Below, in pieces: positions 1-9,820 of a stretch of 64,000 bases of DNA. The position numbers and the translations under genes are program-made. The first letter of the stretch is position 1. Each line of letters opens with the position of its first letter. The notes beneath the pieces were generated by a model. That model did not search any database. It worked only from the letters and a program-made list of their open reading frames with translations, and had not been told where the DNA came from. Source of the stretch: Spirochaetales bacterium (GTDB lineage Bacteria; Spirochaetota; Spirochaetia; UBA9216); contig JAEKNX010000006.1 in assembly GCA_016839055.1 (NCBI GenBank), forward strand, positions 124,001 through 188,000, given 5' to 3'.

Positions 1-432
1 GGCAGAGTTTCAGAGCTTTCAAACCAACACTCATCCGGTTATGCCAGAATCTCTGCGCCGCTGGAACTCACTCGTCATGTGCTTGCGACAAAACCTCTGG
101 GCCTAGGCTTGGGAGCGGCCGACCATTATCTTCGTTTCCTTGCACCTCCTGATTTAAGCCGTCAATTTGCGGGGGACAGAGCAGTTCATAACAGTTTCTT
201 CCTGCTTATTATATGGTTCGGGTTTGGCTCTGTTTTTTACTTTATATTTTATTTAAGGCTCTTTCTTTCAACAGGGATTACACATTCGGTTTATCTTTTC
301 CTTTTAGTACTTTTCTTCCTATTAGGAACAGGAGCAATTACAATGTTTGTCAGCTGGCTGCTGCTGGCACTTGCTCTTCCCTTGGCATTTCAATACACGG
401 ATGAGGTTCATGAAAATACTCTGGATAACTAA
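1..432 (+). CDS. O-antigen polymerase/ligase-like membrane protein, C-terminal part
   Basis: The reading frame is open from base 1, so the gene begins outside the window and only about 143 C-terminal residues are present. An amphipathic stretch is followed by a Val-His-Asn motif near residue 63, then three hydrophobic segments with Gly-rich turns. A His-Asn pair at the start of a late membrane helix is the usual C-terminal look of Wzy polymerases and WaaL ligases, and the Wzy-like protein at 17284-18585 has the same Ile-His-Asn arrangement. It acts in the inner membrane on lipid-linked glycans. Its stop overlaps the next glycosyltransferase gene by about 20 bases, which supports one operon. 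Polymerase versus ligase cannot be decided from this fragment. Confidence 0.6.
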   Translation, partial: GRVSELSNQHSSGYARISAPLELTRHVLATKPLGLGLGAADHYLRFLAPPDLSRQFAGDRAVHNSFFLLIIWFGFGSVFYFIFYLRLFLSTGITHSVYLFLLVLFFLLGTGAITMFVSWLLLALALPLAFQYTDEVHENTLDN

Positions 433-1678
433 TTTTGTTCTTCATTCCTCCGGGCTAGGCGGATCAAAAAAAGTTTTGAGCGGAACATGGCTGGAGGCTA
501 TGCTTCGTATCCTGACATTAGATGACGGAATTGAACTTCATGTAGGGATGTTTGCCGGGAGATCTTCACCTCCCCAGACAACAGATGGAATTAATTATTA
601 TTGGATAAAGGCAACGAGGCAATTCTTTTCATATAAATCAAACTTCAGAATGCGAAAAACAATCGAGGAACTAATTGAAACAGTTTCACCTGATATTGTC
701 CATATTCAGGGTACAGAGTTTCCCAGATGTGAAGCGGTAATTGACAGCTGCAGGAAAAGGAACATAAAGGTTATTGCATCTATTCAGGGATTAATTTCAG
801 TTATATCAAACTACTATCTTGCGGAGGTTTCCGCGGCGGAGTGGTTGCGCCGAAGTTCATTCCGCGATTTTCTCTTAGGCTATACAATTCCGCGCCAGGC
901 TTATTTCTGCAGAATGAGGGGTGAGGCAGAAAGATCGATGATAATTAAACTTGACGCCGTGCTCGGCAGGACCGATTGGGATAGGGCGCATGTACGGGAA
1001 ATTGCTCCTGAAACTGATTATTTCCACAGTCCGGAATTATTAAGGCCTGAATTTTATAATAATAAATGGATTTTAAATCAAACACCTGTACTACTTACCG
1101 GTAACATGAGTTCACCTCTTAAAGGCCTTCATACCATTTTGAGAGCTTTGAAACTCCTGCAGCGTGATTATCCTGAAATTAAACTCAGGATAATCGGTGA
1201 AAATCTTTATGAGCCGTCAAAATTTAAACGGAAATTGATAAAGAAATCTTATATCAATTATATAAGTAGGCTGATAGAAAACTTACGGCTCAATGACTGC
1301 GTAGAATGGCTAGGCCCCTGTAATGCGGAGCAGATTATTGCCGCGATGAATAGTTCAAGCATATATATCCAGGCATCTTCAATTGAAAACAGTCCTAACT
1401 CGCTCATTGAGGCCTTGCAGATAGGCATGCCCGTTGTTGCTAGTGGTGTAGGCGGCACCCTGAATATGCTTGAGCATGGGAAAGACGGATTTATTTACAG
1501 ATCCGGTGATGAAGCCCTCCTGTCCTATTATGTTTCAAAACTCCTGGGGTCGAAATCTTTATTAAAACAATTTTCCGAATATTCATATAATAAAAACAGA
1601 GCAAGGCTTTCTTCAGGAAAAGCATCCTGCAGCAGTCTATTAGATATTTACAGCGGATTAATAAATGGCGGGCGATAG
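410..1678 (+). CDS. Glycosyltransferase family 4
   Basis: The roughly 422-residue protein starts with a MKILWITNF-type strand typical of the GT-B fold. I prefer the ATG at 410; one at 401 is also possible, and an open frame runs upstream to 347 without a convincing start. The C-terminal half has the retaining GT4 signature: a KGLHTIL loop after a short strand, then an E-x7-E-like region around ENSPNSLIEAL and GMPVVASGVGG. It would transfer a sugar from a nucleotide donor to a lipid-linked acceptor at the cytoplasmic face. Donor and acceptor cannot be read from the sequence. It overlaps the genes on both sides. Confidence 0.85.
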   Translation: MKILWITNFVLHSSGLGGSKKVLSGTWLEAMLRILTLDDGIELHVGMFAGRSSPPQTTDGINYYWIKATRQFFSYKSNFRMRKTIEELIETVSPDIVHIQGTEFPRCEAVIDSCRKRNIKVIASIQGLISVISNYYLAEVSAAEWLRRSSFRDFLLGYTIPRQAYFCRMRGEAERSMIIKLDAVLGRTDWDRAHVREIAPETDYFHSPELLRPEFYNNKWILNQTPVLLTGNMSSPLKGLHTILRALKLLQRDYPEIKLRIIGENLYEPSKFKRKLIKKSYINYISRLIENLRLNDCVEWLGPCNAEQIIAAMNSSSIYIQASSIENSPNSLIEALQIGMPVVASGVGGTLNMLEHGKDGFIYRSGDEALLSYYVSKLLGSKSLLKQFSEYSYNKNRARLSSGKASCSSLLDIYSGLINGGR

Positions 1679-2888
1679 ATACTTATATATTTGCGGAATG
1701 GTGGAACCGGATGATCCCGGGTTTATAGAAATGAAGTCAATAGATGTTTCTGCTGATACTTTAAGTAAACTCTTTTATTCCGGTTTCATTGAGAACCTGC
1801 GTTGTCCTGTGGATGTTATCCGGGATCGTTACGGCCTGCTCTATCCGGCTTTGCCTAAGGTTCTTAAGAAAAAGAAAAAGCTTAACTCTGACTCTTCCTG
1901 TTTAACCACTGTTTCATATATGAATAAGAATAAAATTATAAAGATGATAAGCAAATCATTTACCTTAATGATTGAAGCTGTAAAATGGGTATTAAAATAT
2001 AAAGGATTCGGGAAAGGCATCATAGTATATTCTCTGCATTTTCCTTATATTATTGCAGTCACGGCCGCTGCTCTATGTTCAAAGAAAATGAGAATATATG
2101 TTATAATCCCTGATCTTCCCATGCATATGGATCCTGAATTAAAGAAGAAAAGATTAAAATATTTCCTTAAAAGTTTTGAGACATTTTTATACAAATGGAT
2201 GCTTAAAACTTGTGAAGGGTTTATTGTACTTTCTGAAGATTCTGAAAAATGGCTTGAAAGATATAATAAGAAAGTTTTTGTGATTCCGGGTATGGTCTCA
2301 TCAATTGAAGCCGGTAGAGCCATTACCGAAAATTTAAATATAGAAAAAAGAAACTATATTCTCTACTCTGGCTCACTCGAAGAGCGTTATGGTCTAAAAG
2401 ATCTTCTGGATGCATTTATTCTTGCTGATATTGAAAGCTTTGATCTGATAATATGCGGAGAGGGTTCTTACAGGGAAGAAGTTGAGAATAAAAGCATGGC
2501 ATATAATAGTATTAAGTATCTGGGGTCTTTACCCAGAGTTGAGGTGATAGAGCTGCAGAGAAATGCTACTTTGCTTGTAAATCCGCGTTCGACGTCAGGA
2601 GACTTTACGAGATTTTCTTTTCCCTCCAAGACAATGGAATATTTTCTTTCGGGTTCACCTGTCTTGATGCGTCCCCTGCCTGGAATATTTCCTGAATTTG
2701 AAGACTTCGTTTTTCTGGATTATGAGCAGACGGTAGAATCTCTTGCGTCCTCTATGAAGTATATTTTGGCATTGCCTGCTGAGGAAATAAAAATAAAGAC
2801 AAGAAAAGCAATTGAATACATAGCACAAACAAGGACAGAATCTGTCCAGACAGCTGCTTTTTGTAAACATCTACAATTACAATCTTAA
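1665..2888 (+). CDS. Glycosyltransferase (GT4-like)
   Basis: This 407-residue protein overlaps the previous stop by 14 bases. The N-terminal half is poorly conserved, with a Lys-rich patch near residue 70 and hydrophobic stretches near residues 125-150. The C-terminal half looks like a GT-B nucleotide-sugar domain: a YSGSLEERYGLKDLL motif near residue 236, a DLIICGEG strand, then FPSKTMEYFLSGSPVL, which corresponds to the donor-binding helix of GT4 enzymes. The likely role is sugar addition during repeat-unit assembly. The specific linkage is unknown. Confidence 0.75.
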   Translation: MAGDRYLYICGMVEPDDPGFIEMKSIDVSADTLSKLFYSGFIENLRCPVDVIRDRYGLLYPALPKVLKKKKKLNSDSSCLTTVSYMNKNKIIKMISKSFTLMIEAVKWVLKYKGFGKGIIVYSLHFPYIIAVTAAALCSKKMRIYVIIPDLPMHMDPELKKKRLKYFLKSFETFLYKWMLKTCEGFIVLSEDSEKWLERYNKKVFVIPGMVSSIEAGRAITENLNIEKRNYILYSGSLEERYGLKDLLDAFILADIESFDLIICGEGSYREEVENKSMAYNSIKYLGSLPRVEVIELQRNATLLVNPRSTSGDFTRFSFPSKTMEYFLSGSPVLMRPLPGIFPEFEDFVFLDYEQTVESLASSMKYILALPAEEIKIKTRKAIEYIAQTRTESVQTAAFCKHLQLQS

Positions 2889-2904
2889 AGAGAAGGATTA
2901 ATTC

Positions 2905-3918
2905 ATGTTTGAAGGAAAAACTTTGCTAATTACCGGTGGTACCGGATCATTTGGGAATACTGTTCTTGATCGCTTTATTGATACAGAAATGGCGGAAATA
3001 CGTATTTTCAGTAGAGATGAAAAGAAACAGCATGATATGCGGCTTAAATATAATAATGATAAAATAAAGTTTATAATCGGTGATGTTCGTGATCAGCAGT
3101 CTATATTCAATGCTCTGCAGGGTGTCGATTTTGTCTTTAGCGCGGCAGCTCTTAAACAGGTTCCTTCATGTGAATTCTATCCTATTGAAGCGGTTAAGAC
3201 TAATATCCTGGGTACTGAGAATACACTGAAAGCTGCTGTACAGAATAATGTTTCAAAGGTTGTGGTGTTAAGCACCGATAAGGCTGTCTATCCAATCAAC
3301 GCGATGGGAATGTCTAAAGCATTGATGGAAAAAGTAACGATTGCAGCCTCCCGGAATGTGAGTGAAAAAAAGACGATGATGTGTAATACCAGGTATGGTA
3401 ACGTAATGGCATCACGAGGAAGTGTTATTCCTTTATTTTCTGAGCAGATAAAAACCGGAACTCCTATAACTGTAACTGACCCTGATATGACAAGGTTTAT
3501 GATGTCTTTGCCTGAAGCACTCGATCTAGTCCTTTTTGCCTTTGAGCACGGGCATTCGGGAGATACCTTTGTACAAAAGGCTCCGGCTGCAACTATTAAA
3601 ACTCTGGCGGAAGCTTTGATGAAAGTTTTCGGAAAAAAAGTACCAATTAAGGTAATCGGAACCCGTCATGGTGAAAAAAAGCACGAAACGCTGCTTAGCC
3701 GGGAGGAATACATAAGAGCGGAAGATTTGGGCAATTATTTCCGTGTTCCGGCAGATAACAGAGATTTAAATTATCAGAGATATTTTGAAGATGGTGAGCA
3801 GAATTTGAGTAAGGAAGTGGATTATACTTCCGAGAATACTGAACAGCTTGATGTTGACGGAATGGTTGGTAAGCTGCTTGAACTAGATTTTATAAAAGAG
3901 GAATTAGCCGCGAAATGA
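2905..3918 (+). CDS. fnlA (capE): UDP-GlcNAc 4,6-dehydratase/5-epimerase, first step to UDP-L-FucNAc
   Basis: The 337-residue extended SDR has the nucleotide-binding motif TGGTGSFG at residues 10-17 and the catalytic block STDKAVYPINAMGMSK near residue 127. In that block Met stands where most SDRs have the catalytic Tyr, as is usual in the CapE/FnlA/WbjB and FlaA1 groups. The family dehydrates and epimerises UDP-GlcNAc to 4-keto-6-deoxy sugars. The next two enzymes of the L-FucNAc route lie at 6364 and 7479, but two unrelated genes separate them from this one. An AGAAGGA-type ribosome-binding site precedes the ATG. Confidence 0.9.
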   Translation: MFEGKTLLITGGTGSFGNTVLDRFIDTEMAEIRIFSRDEKKQHDMRLKYNNDKIKFIIGDVRDQQSIFNALQGVDFVFSAAALKQVPSCEFYPIEAVKTNILGTENTLKAAVQNNVSKVVVLSTDKAVYPINAMGMSKALMEKVTIAASRNVSEKKTMMCNTRYGNVMASRGSVIPLFSEQIKTGTPITVTDPDMTRFMMSLPEALDLVLFAFEHGHSGDTFVQKAPAATIKTLAEALMKVFGKKVPIKVIGTRHGEKKHETLLSREEYIRAEDLGNYFRVPADNRDLNYQRYFEDGEQNLSKEVDYTSENTEQLDVDGMVGKLLELDFIKEELAAK

Positions 3919-3980
3919 AAATTATCCATGATGATTTAAAAAAAAACTGTTTTAATTATTAATGAATAAGGGTATTTTTT

Positions 3981-5432
3981 TTGCTGTTTAACTCATTAGA
4001 ATTCCTAATATTTTTAATAGCCACTTTTATATTGTACTGGTTTGTAACAAATCAAAACCTCAAATCACAAAATTTATTAGTAGTTTTTGTAAGCTATATT
4101 TTTTATGGGTGGTGGGATTGGCGGTTTCTCGGATTGATTCTAATAAGCACTATAGTCGATTATTTAGTAGGGATTCAGCTATCTAAACAAGAAGCTATTA
4201 GAATCAGAAAAGTTTTACTTGGGATAAGCATCATCGTAAATATAGGAATTCTAGGCTTCTTTAAATATTTTAACTTTTTTATAGACAATTTTATTACTGC
4301 ATTCTCTTTTTTGGGATTTCAGCTAAAAGCGCCTTCATTAAACATCATTCTTCCTGTAGGAATAAGTTTTTATACTTTTCAAACTCTAAGTTACTCAATT
4401 GACGTATATAGGAAAAAAATAAAATCCAGTAATGATTTTATTGCTTTTGCAGCATTTGTTTGTTTTTTTCCACAGCTAGTAGCAGGACCGATTGAGCGTG
4501 CTGCAAATTTACTGCCTCAATTTCATAAAAAACGAGCTTTTCAATATAATATTGCATCTGATGGTTGTAAACAAATCTTGTGGGGGTTTTTTAAAAAAAT
4601 AGTAATTGCAGATAATTGTGCTGTATATGTAAATTTGATATTTGGCGAGCCGCTAAAATATTCAGGTAGCACTTTAGTTCTTGGCGCTCTTTTATTCTCA
4701 TTCCAGATTTATGGTGACTTTTCTGGATATTCGGACATAGCTATCGGAGTTTCAAAATTGTTTGGGATCAAACTAAATAGAAACTTCGCATTTCCATATT
4801 TCTCAAGGGATATAGCTGAATTTTGGAGGCGATGGCATATATCTCTTACCTCTTGGTTTAGAGATTATATATATATTCCCTTAGGTGGGAGCCAATGTAA
4901 AAGTTGGAAAAAAATTAGAAATACAATTTTGATTTTTATTATAAGTGGGTTTTGGCATGGGGCTAATTGGACATTTATTATTTGGGGAGCTATAAATGCA
5001 CTATATTTTATGCCTCTTTTATTAATGAATAAAAATCATACTTCTGTTTCTATTGTTGCAAAAAATCATATAATTCCAGGAATTAAAGAAATAGTTGGGA
5101 TTTTAATAACCTTTTGTCTTACTACTTTTTCATGGATCTTTTTCAGAGCTGAAAGTCTCGAGAATGCAATTATATATATAACCGGTATATTTAATAAATC
5201 TATTTTTACGAAGCCGGAATTTATTTCTAAAAAAGAAGCACTTCCAACTATTATCCTGCTAATATTTTTTATTATTGTTGAATGGATAGGAAGAAAAAAT
5301 GTACATACACTTTCTAAACTATTTAGAAAAGAAAAGCGGCTATTGCAATATGTTTTCTATGTTGGAATTATTTCTTTAATAGGTTTATTTATGGTTGTTA
5401 ACGGTTCGGAATTTATATATTTTCAGTTTTAA
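3981..5432 (+). CDS. MBOAT family membrane O-acyltransferase (AlgI-like)
   Basis: The 483-residue polytopic protein starts at a TTG; the first residues LFNSLEFLIFL are the usual MBOAT N-terminus. Diagnostic blocks are PVGISFYTFQTLSY, FFPQLVAGPIER, the RRWHISLTSWFRDYIYIPLGG region near residue 287 and the catalytic-His block GFWHGANWT near residue 326. AlgI-type MBOAT proteins pass acyl, usually acetyl, groups across the inner membrane to a periplasmic partner that acylates polysaccharide. The gene is clearly AT-richer than its fnlA and fnlB neighbours, and its stop overlaps the next start. Insertion into an existing fnl operon is an inference. Confidence 0.9.
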   Translation: MLFNSLEFLIFLIATFILYWFVTNQNLKSQNLLVVFVSYIFYGWWDWRFLGLILISTIVDYLVGIQLSKQEAIRIRKVLLGISIIVNIGILGFFKYFNFFIDNFITAFSFLGFQLKAPSLNIILPVGISFYTFQTLSYSIDVYRKKIKSSNDFIAFAAFVCFFPQLVAGPIERAANLLPQFHKKRAFQYNIASDGCKQILWGFFKKIVIADNCAVYVNLIFGEPLKYSGSTLVLGALLFSFQIYGDFSGYSDIAIGVSKLFGIKLNRNFAFPYFSRDIAEFWRRWHISLTSWFRDYIYIPLGGSQCKSWKKIRNTILIFIISGFWHGANWTFIIWGAINALYFMPLLLMNKNHTSVSIVAKNHIIPGIKEIVGILITFCLTTFSWIFFRAESLENAIIYITGIFNKSIFTKPEFISKKEALPTIILLIFFIIVEWIGRKNVHTLSKLFRKEKRLLQYVFYVGIISLIGLFMVVNGSEFIYFQF

Positions 5433-6364
5433 TGGAATTTGTATTGAAAAAATTTATGTTTAGTATTTTTTATGTCGTTCTCCTTTTTCTTTGTTTATAT
5501 CCCTTTGTGATATTTGTTTGTGGAAATTTGTTAAAGAATTACAACACTAATATCCTGTATCGAGATACTCCAACTGCTGATTTTTTAATATCTAGATTAC
5601 ATGAAGTAAAAGAAGTGCGAGATGTCGATATTTTATTTTTAGGTTCTTCTCATGCATATCGCGGATTTGATCCGCGTAACTTTCCTGAATATAAAATATT
5701 TAATTTAGCATCCTCTTCTCAGACAGAAATACAAACACGCTTTTTATTGGACAGTTATTTAGATCAATTAAACCCAAAAATTGTAGTCTACGAAGTGTTT
5801 CCGGAATTATTAAAAAATGATGGTGTTGAATCCGCGGTTCGGTTTTTATCCTTTGAAAAGCTAAGTAGTGGTATAATTCTCATGGCTCTTAGAACTCTAG
5901 ACATTAGAGTCTTAAACACTCTTATTTATAAGTTTATGGCTAAAATATTAAATAAAGATTCAAATATTTCTGAAACGCAGATTAAAAAGAATCAAAAATA
6001 TATCCCTGGTGGGTATGTTGAAAGAGAGATTTCATTCGGGGTGAAGGAGGATTTCTCTGAATATGAAATTGATTTGAAAACTAACCAATTCAGACACTTT
6101 AAAAAAAATATTAAACTATTGAAACAGAGAGATATTCCAGTGGTTTTGGTATTCGCCCCAATAATTGAAAACCGCTACAATCGTTATTTAAATATTATTC
6201 TGTTTAATCAAGCTATGTCAGAAATTACGACATATATCAATTTTAATGATATTATGAATTTAGATGATAATATTGATTTTTACGATTCTCATCATTTGAA
6301 TCAAAATGGTGTTAATAAATTTAATAAGAAATTGCTAATTAAAATTAAGGAATTAGAGAAATAA
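5432..6364 (+). CDS. SGNH/AlgX-AlgJ-like partner of the MBOAT acyltransferase
   Basis: The 310-residue protein has one N-terminal membrane anchor (residues 8-30) and a periplasmic domain. A GDSL-like block LFLGSSHAYRGFDP near residue 72 could supply the nucleophilic Ser, and YDSHHLNQNG near residue 288 resembles the Asp-x-x-His block V of SGNH hydrolases. Such proteins pair with MBOAT proteins, as AlgJ/AlgX do with AlgI and DltD with DltB, and complete transfer of the acyl group to the glycan. It overlaps both neighbours by one base and shares the AT-rich composition of the MBOAT gene. I assign the superfamily, not an exact orthologue. Confidence 0.7.
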   Translation: MEFVLKKFMFSIFYVVLLFLCLYPFVIFVCGNLLKNYNTNILYRDTPTADFLISRLHEVKEVRDVDILFLGSSHAYRGFDPRNFPEYKIFNLASSSQTEIQTRFLLDSYLDQLNPKIVVYEVFPELLKNDGVESAVRFLSFEKLSSGIILMALRTLDIRVLNTLIYKFMAKILNKDSNISETQIKKNQKYIPGGYVEREISFGVKEDFSEYEIDLKTNQFRHFKKNIKLLKQRDIPVVLVFAPIIENRYNRYLNIILFNQAMSEITTYINFNDIMNLDDNIDFYDSHHLNQNGVNKFNKKLLIKIKELEK

Positions 6365-7479
6365 TGAAAATATTGATAACGGGTTCCGAAGGATTTATCG
6401 GAAAAAATCTGATTGTTCGTTTAAAACAGTACGAAAAATTTGAACTGTATACGTATGATATCAATGATACTGAAGAATCACTAATAAATGCACTTAAAGA
6501 TGTTGATCTTATTTATCATCTAGCCGGAGTAAACAGACCGGAAAAAGTGGAAGAATTTTACCAGGGAAACAGCAATCTGACAGAATTTATTGCCGGGCAG
6601 CTTATAGCAAATAATAAAAATACACCGGTAATCCTCTCTTCAACTATTCAGGCTCAAAGCGATAATGACTACGGGAAAAGCAAGAAGCTTGCTGAGAACG
6701 TCTTATTAGATTATATAAGACAAGGCGGGCAGGCTTATATTTACCGCTTATCAAATGTTTTCGGTAAATGGTGCCGGCCTAATTATAATTCAGTTGTTGC
6801 TACATTCTGCTATAATATCGCGAATGATCTTCCAATTAAAATCAATGATCCTCAAGCTGTAGTTACACTGAATTATATTGATGACATTGTCGACGAGTTT
6901 CTCCTTTATACCGAGGATCCGATTTCTAAATTAAAGCTCAACCAGAATCCGCTTACAATAGAAAAATCATATTCGACTACGCTTGCCGATCTTGCAGAAA
7001 GTCTCGAAGCATTCAAAACAGTAAGAAATACAAGAATACTGCCTGATTTAAATGATGATTATTTAAAAAAGTTGTATTCAACTTATCTTTCGTATGTTCC
7101 TTTTAAAGAACGTGAATGCAAGGCTGATCTGAAAACAGACGAGAGGGGAAATCTTTTTGAACTGATAAAATCTCCGCATTCCGGTCAAATTTTCGTTTCA
7201 AAGACTAAACCGGGTATAACGAGGGGGAATCATTACCATCATACAAAGGTGGAGAAGTTCTGTGTTATCTCCGGAGAAGCTTCTGTTAAACTCAGAAAAA
7301 TAGACGGCTCTGATGTTGAAGAATATATCGTCAGCGGAGATAAACCTTCTATTATCGATATTCCCCCGGGATACACCCACAATATTACAAATACAGGCTC
7401 ATCTGAATTAATCACACTGTTCTGGGCTAATGAGATGTTCGATCAGGTACAGCCAGACACTTATTTTGAGGAAGTATAA
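6364..7479 (+). CDS. fnlB (capF): UDP-L-FucNAc pathway reductase with C-terminal cupin
   Basis: The 371-residue bifunctional enzyme has an N-terminal SDR domain, with TGSEGFIGKNL at residues 7-17 and a short YGKSK active-site block near residue 101. From about residue 245 it has a cupin, with the metal-binding run GNHYHHTKVEKF near residue 287. In CapF-type enzymes the cupin epimerises the FnlA product at C3 and the SDR domain reduces it to UDP-2-acetamido-2,6-dideoxy-L-talose. Both domains look complete. The gene overlaps fnlC by one base. Confidence 0.92.
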   Translation: MKILITGSEGFIGKNLIVRLKQYEKFELYTYDINDTEESLINALKDVDLIYHLAGVNRPEKVEEFYQGNSNLTEFIAGQLIANNKNTPVILSSTIQAQSDNDYGKSKKLAENVLLDYIRQGGQAYIYRLSNVFGKWCRPNYNSVVATFCYNIANDLPIKINDPQAVVTLNYIDDIVDEFLLYTEDPISKLKLNQNPLTIEKSYSTTLADLAESLEAFKTVRNTRILPDLNDDYLKKLYSTYLSYVPFKERECKADLKTDERGNLFELIKSPHSGQIFVSKTKPGITRGNHYHHTKVEKFCVISGEASVKLRKIDGSDVEEYIVSGDKPSIIDIPPGYTHNITNTGSSELITLFWANEMFDQVQPDTYFEEV

Positions 7480-8609
7480 TGAAGCCGTTAAAAGTAATGA
7501 GCGTAGTTGGCACCCGGCCGGAGATTATCCGCTTATCGGAAGTGCTGAAAAAACTGGATACATACACATCTTTTGAGCTTATTCTGGTTCATACCGGACA
7601 GAATTATGATTATGAGCTTAATGAAGTCTTTTTTAAAGATCTGGGCCTTAGAAAACCGGACTATTTTTTGAATGCGGCGCATGGCAGCGCAACGGGGACT
7701 ATCGGCCAGATAATAATTAATATTGAACCGGTTCTTGAAGAAGTAAAGCCCGATGCATTCCTTGTGCTAGGCGACACCAACAGCTGCCTTTGCGCAATTC
7801 CTGCAAAGAAAAGGAAGATTCCAGTATTTCACATGGAAGCCGGAAACCGGTGTTTCGATCAGCGGGTGCCTGAAGAAACTAACAGGAAGATTGTAGACCA
7901 CATAAGTGATATAAACCTGACCTACAGTACTATAGCGCGCGATTACCTCTTGAGAGAGGGCCTTCTGCCGGATCGGATAATAAAGACAGGCAGCCCGATG
8001 AATGAAGTGCTTGCAGCAAACCAGAAACAGATAAACGTCAGCGACGTTCTTAGCAGGCTGAATCTTGAACAGGAACAGTATTTCATTGTTTCAGCTCACA
8101 GAGAAGAAAATATTGAATCGGATAATTTTAACAAGCTTATCGAATTGTTAAATAAAATTGCTGAAAAGTATAATTTTCCGGTTATAATTTCTACTCACCC
8201 CCGCACGAGGAAGAAAATCGATAATACCGGTGTTTCCATCAACCCGCTTGTGAATCTCATGAAGCCTCTTGGCTATCATGATTATGTGAAGCTTCAACTT
8301 AATGCTAAATGTGTGATTTCTGACAGCGGTACGATATCTGAGGAGTCAAGCATTCTTAACTTTCCAGCTGTCAATATACGAGATGCCCATGAGCGGCCTG
8401 AAGCTATGGAAGAGGCAGCGGTCATGATGACAGGCATGTCTTCTGATAGAGTTTTTCAGGCTTTAGATATTCTTGAAAAGCAGGAGAGAGGTAATAAAAG
8501 AACCTTGTCTATTGTAAATGATTATGGTGATGATAATGTATCAGAAAAAGTAGTAAGAATAATTATCAGTTATACTGATTATATAAACAGGGTTGTATGG
8601 CAAAAGTAA
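7479..8609 (+). CDS. fnlC (capG): UDP-N-acetyl-L-talosamine/GlcNAc-type 2-epimerase
   Basis: The 376-residue protein has the hallmarks of non-hydrolysing UDP-GlcNAc 2-epimerases: VVGTRPEIIR at residues 9-18, HTGQNYDYE near residue 42, HMEAGNRCFDQRVPEE near residue 118 and SDSGTISEES near residue 281. Placed after FnlA and FnlB, it most likely performs the last step, 2-epimerisation to UDP-N-acetyl-L-fucosamine. It overlaps fnlB by one base and the next glycosyltransferase by 13 bases. Confidence 0.93.
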   Translation: MKPLKVMSVVGTRPEIIRLSEVLKKLDTYTSFELILVHTGQNYDYELNEVFFKDLGLRKPDYFLNAAHGSATGTIGQIIINIEPVLEEVKPDAFLVLGDTNSCLCAIPAKKRKIPVFHMEAGNRCFDQRVPEETNRKIVDHISDINLTYSTIARDYLLREGLLPDRIIKTGSPMNEVLAANQKQINVSDVLSRLNLEQEQYFIVSAHREENIESDNFNKLIELLNKIAEKYNFPVIISTHPRTRKKIDNTGVSINPLVNLMKPLGYHDYVKLQLNAKCVISDSGTISEESSILNFPAVNIRDAHERPEAMEEAAVMMTGMSSDRVFQALDILEKQERGNKRTLSIVNDYGDDNVSEKVVRIIISYTDYINRVVWQK

Positions 8610-9820
8610 AAAATAAGAAAACATTAATAGTATCAGAACGGTTTTATCCTGAAGATTTTCTTGTGAATGAACTTTCCAGGTTATTCCACAAAGCCGGTCT
8701 TGAAACGGAAGTGCTGACTCAGATTCCAAGTTATCCGGAGGATAAAATAAGGTCCGGCTATAAAAACAGATTCTTTTCAACGGAAGACTGGGAAGGAATT
8801 AAGGTTAATCGTTTTTTTACAGTACTTGGTTATAAGAAAAGTTTGTTTCGTAAGATTTTGAACTATTTTTGCTTTGCATTTTTCACATCCGTTTTTGCAA
8901 TATGTAATCGGAAAAAATATGATAAAGTTCTATTCGTCCATACCGGGCCTCTGACAATGGCTTTTTCAAATATCTTTTTTGGAAAGACTTGTGAGACATA
9001 TATCTGGACTCAGGATGTATGGCCGGATACGGTCTATGCTTATGGTTTTAAAGAGAACAAGATCAATATATTTTTATTAGATAGACTCGTAAAGAGAATC
9101 TACCGACCCGCTAAAAAAGTGTTTATTTCAAGTCCGGGGTTTTTATCTTCACTGAAAGAATTTACTGATAAGGAAATCGTTTATATTCCGCAATGGTATC
9201 CGGGAGATGCGGGACAAATTTTTGAAGAGACCGATAATCCTTTTAATCGTGATAAAATAAATTATGTTTTTGCGGGAAATATTGGAAAAGTTCAGAACCT
9301 TGAGAGTGTTATAGACGCTTTCGGCGTGCTGGATGATTCTTATGCTCTGCACATCTGCGGGGATGGATCAAACATACAAACTCTTCAGGATTTATCAGAT
9401 GTACAGAGAAGCAAGAGAGTCTACTTCCACGGGCATATACCTTTTGAAGAAATTGGAAAGTATCTTGCTTTTGCTGATGCTCTTATAATTTCATTAATCG
9501 ACAGACCTATTTTGAACAAGACTCTGCCTGCCAAGTTTCAGGCGTATTTGAGTTGCGGCAAACCTCTTCTGGGAATTCTGAAAGGCGTAGTTGCTGATTA
9601 TATAAATGAATATAAATTAGGTTTCACAGCCGATCCTGATGATGAAAAAGATATTGCCTTAAAGCTGCAAATGCTGAAGGCTCTAAAGCCGGAAGATAAA
9701 GAGAATATTTCTAAACAGGAAGCTCATCTGCTTAATAAGGACTTTAATCAAAAAGAGATTATTTCACAATTTTTTCAGCAAATGGAAATAACGATGGAGA
9801 AAGATCATGGAAAACAGTAA
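8597..9820 (+). CDS. wbuB: WbuB-like glycosyltransferase, probable L-FucNAc transferase
   Basis: This 407-residue GT4 enzyme follows fnlC, the place wbuB holds in E. coli O26-type fnlABC-wbuB clusters. Visible motifs are FVHTGPLTMAF, TWTQDVWPDTV-like residues near residue 136 (ETYIWTQDVWP), FAGNIGKVQNLESVI near residue 225 and KTLPAKFQAYLSCGKPLL near residue 309. The transfer of L-FucNAc is inferred from synteny and not from a specificity motif. The start overlaps the fnlC stop, and the stop overlaps the wzz-like gene. Confidence 0.8.
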   Translation: MAKVKNKKTLIVSERFYPEDFLVNELSRLFHKAGLETEVLTQIPSYPEDKIRSGYKNRFFSTEDWEGIKVNRFFTVLGYKKSLFRKILNYFCFAFFTSVFAICNRKKYDKVLFVHTGPLTMAFSNIFFGKTCETYIWTQDVWPDTVYAYGFKENKINIFLLDRLVKRIYRPAKKVFISSPGFLSSLKEFTDKEIVYIPQWYPGDAGQIFEETDNPFNRDKINYVFAGNIGKVQNLESVIDAFGVLDDSYALHICGDGSNIQTLQDLSDVQRSKRVYFHGHIPFEEIGKYLAFADALIISLIDRPILNKTLPAKFQAYLSCGKPLLGILKGVVADYINEYKLGFTADPDDEKDIALKLQMLKALKPEDKENISKQEAHLLNKDFNQKEIISQFFQQMEITMEKDHGKQ

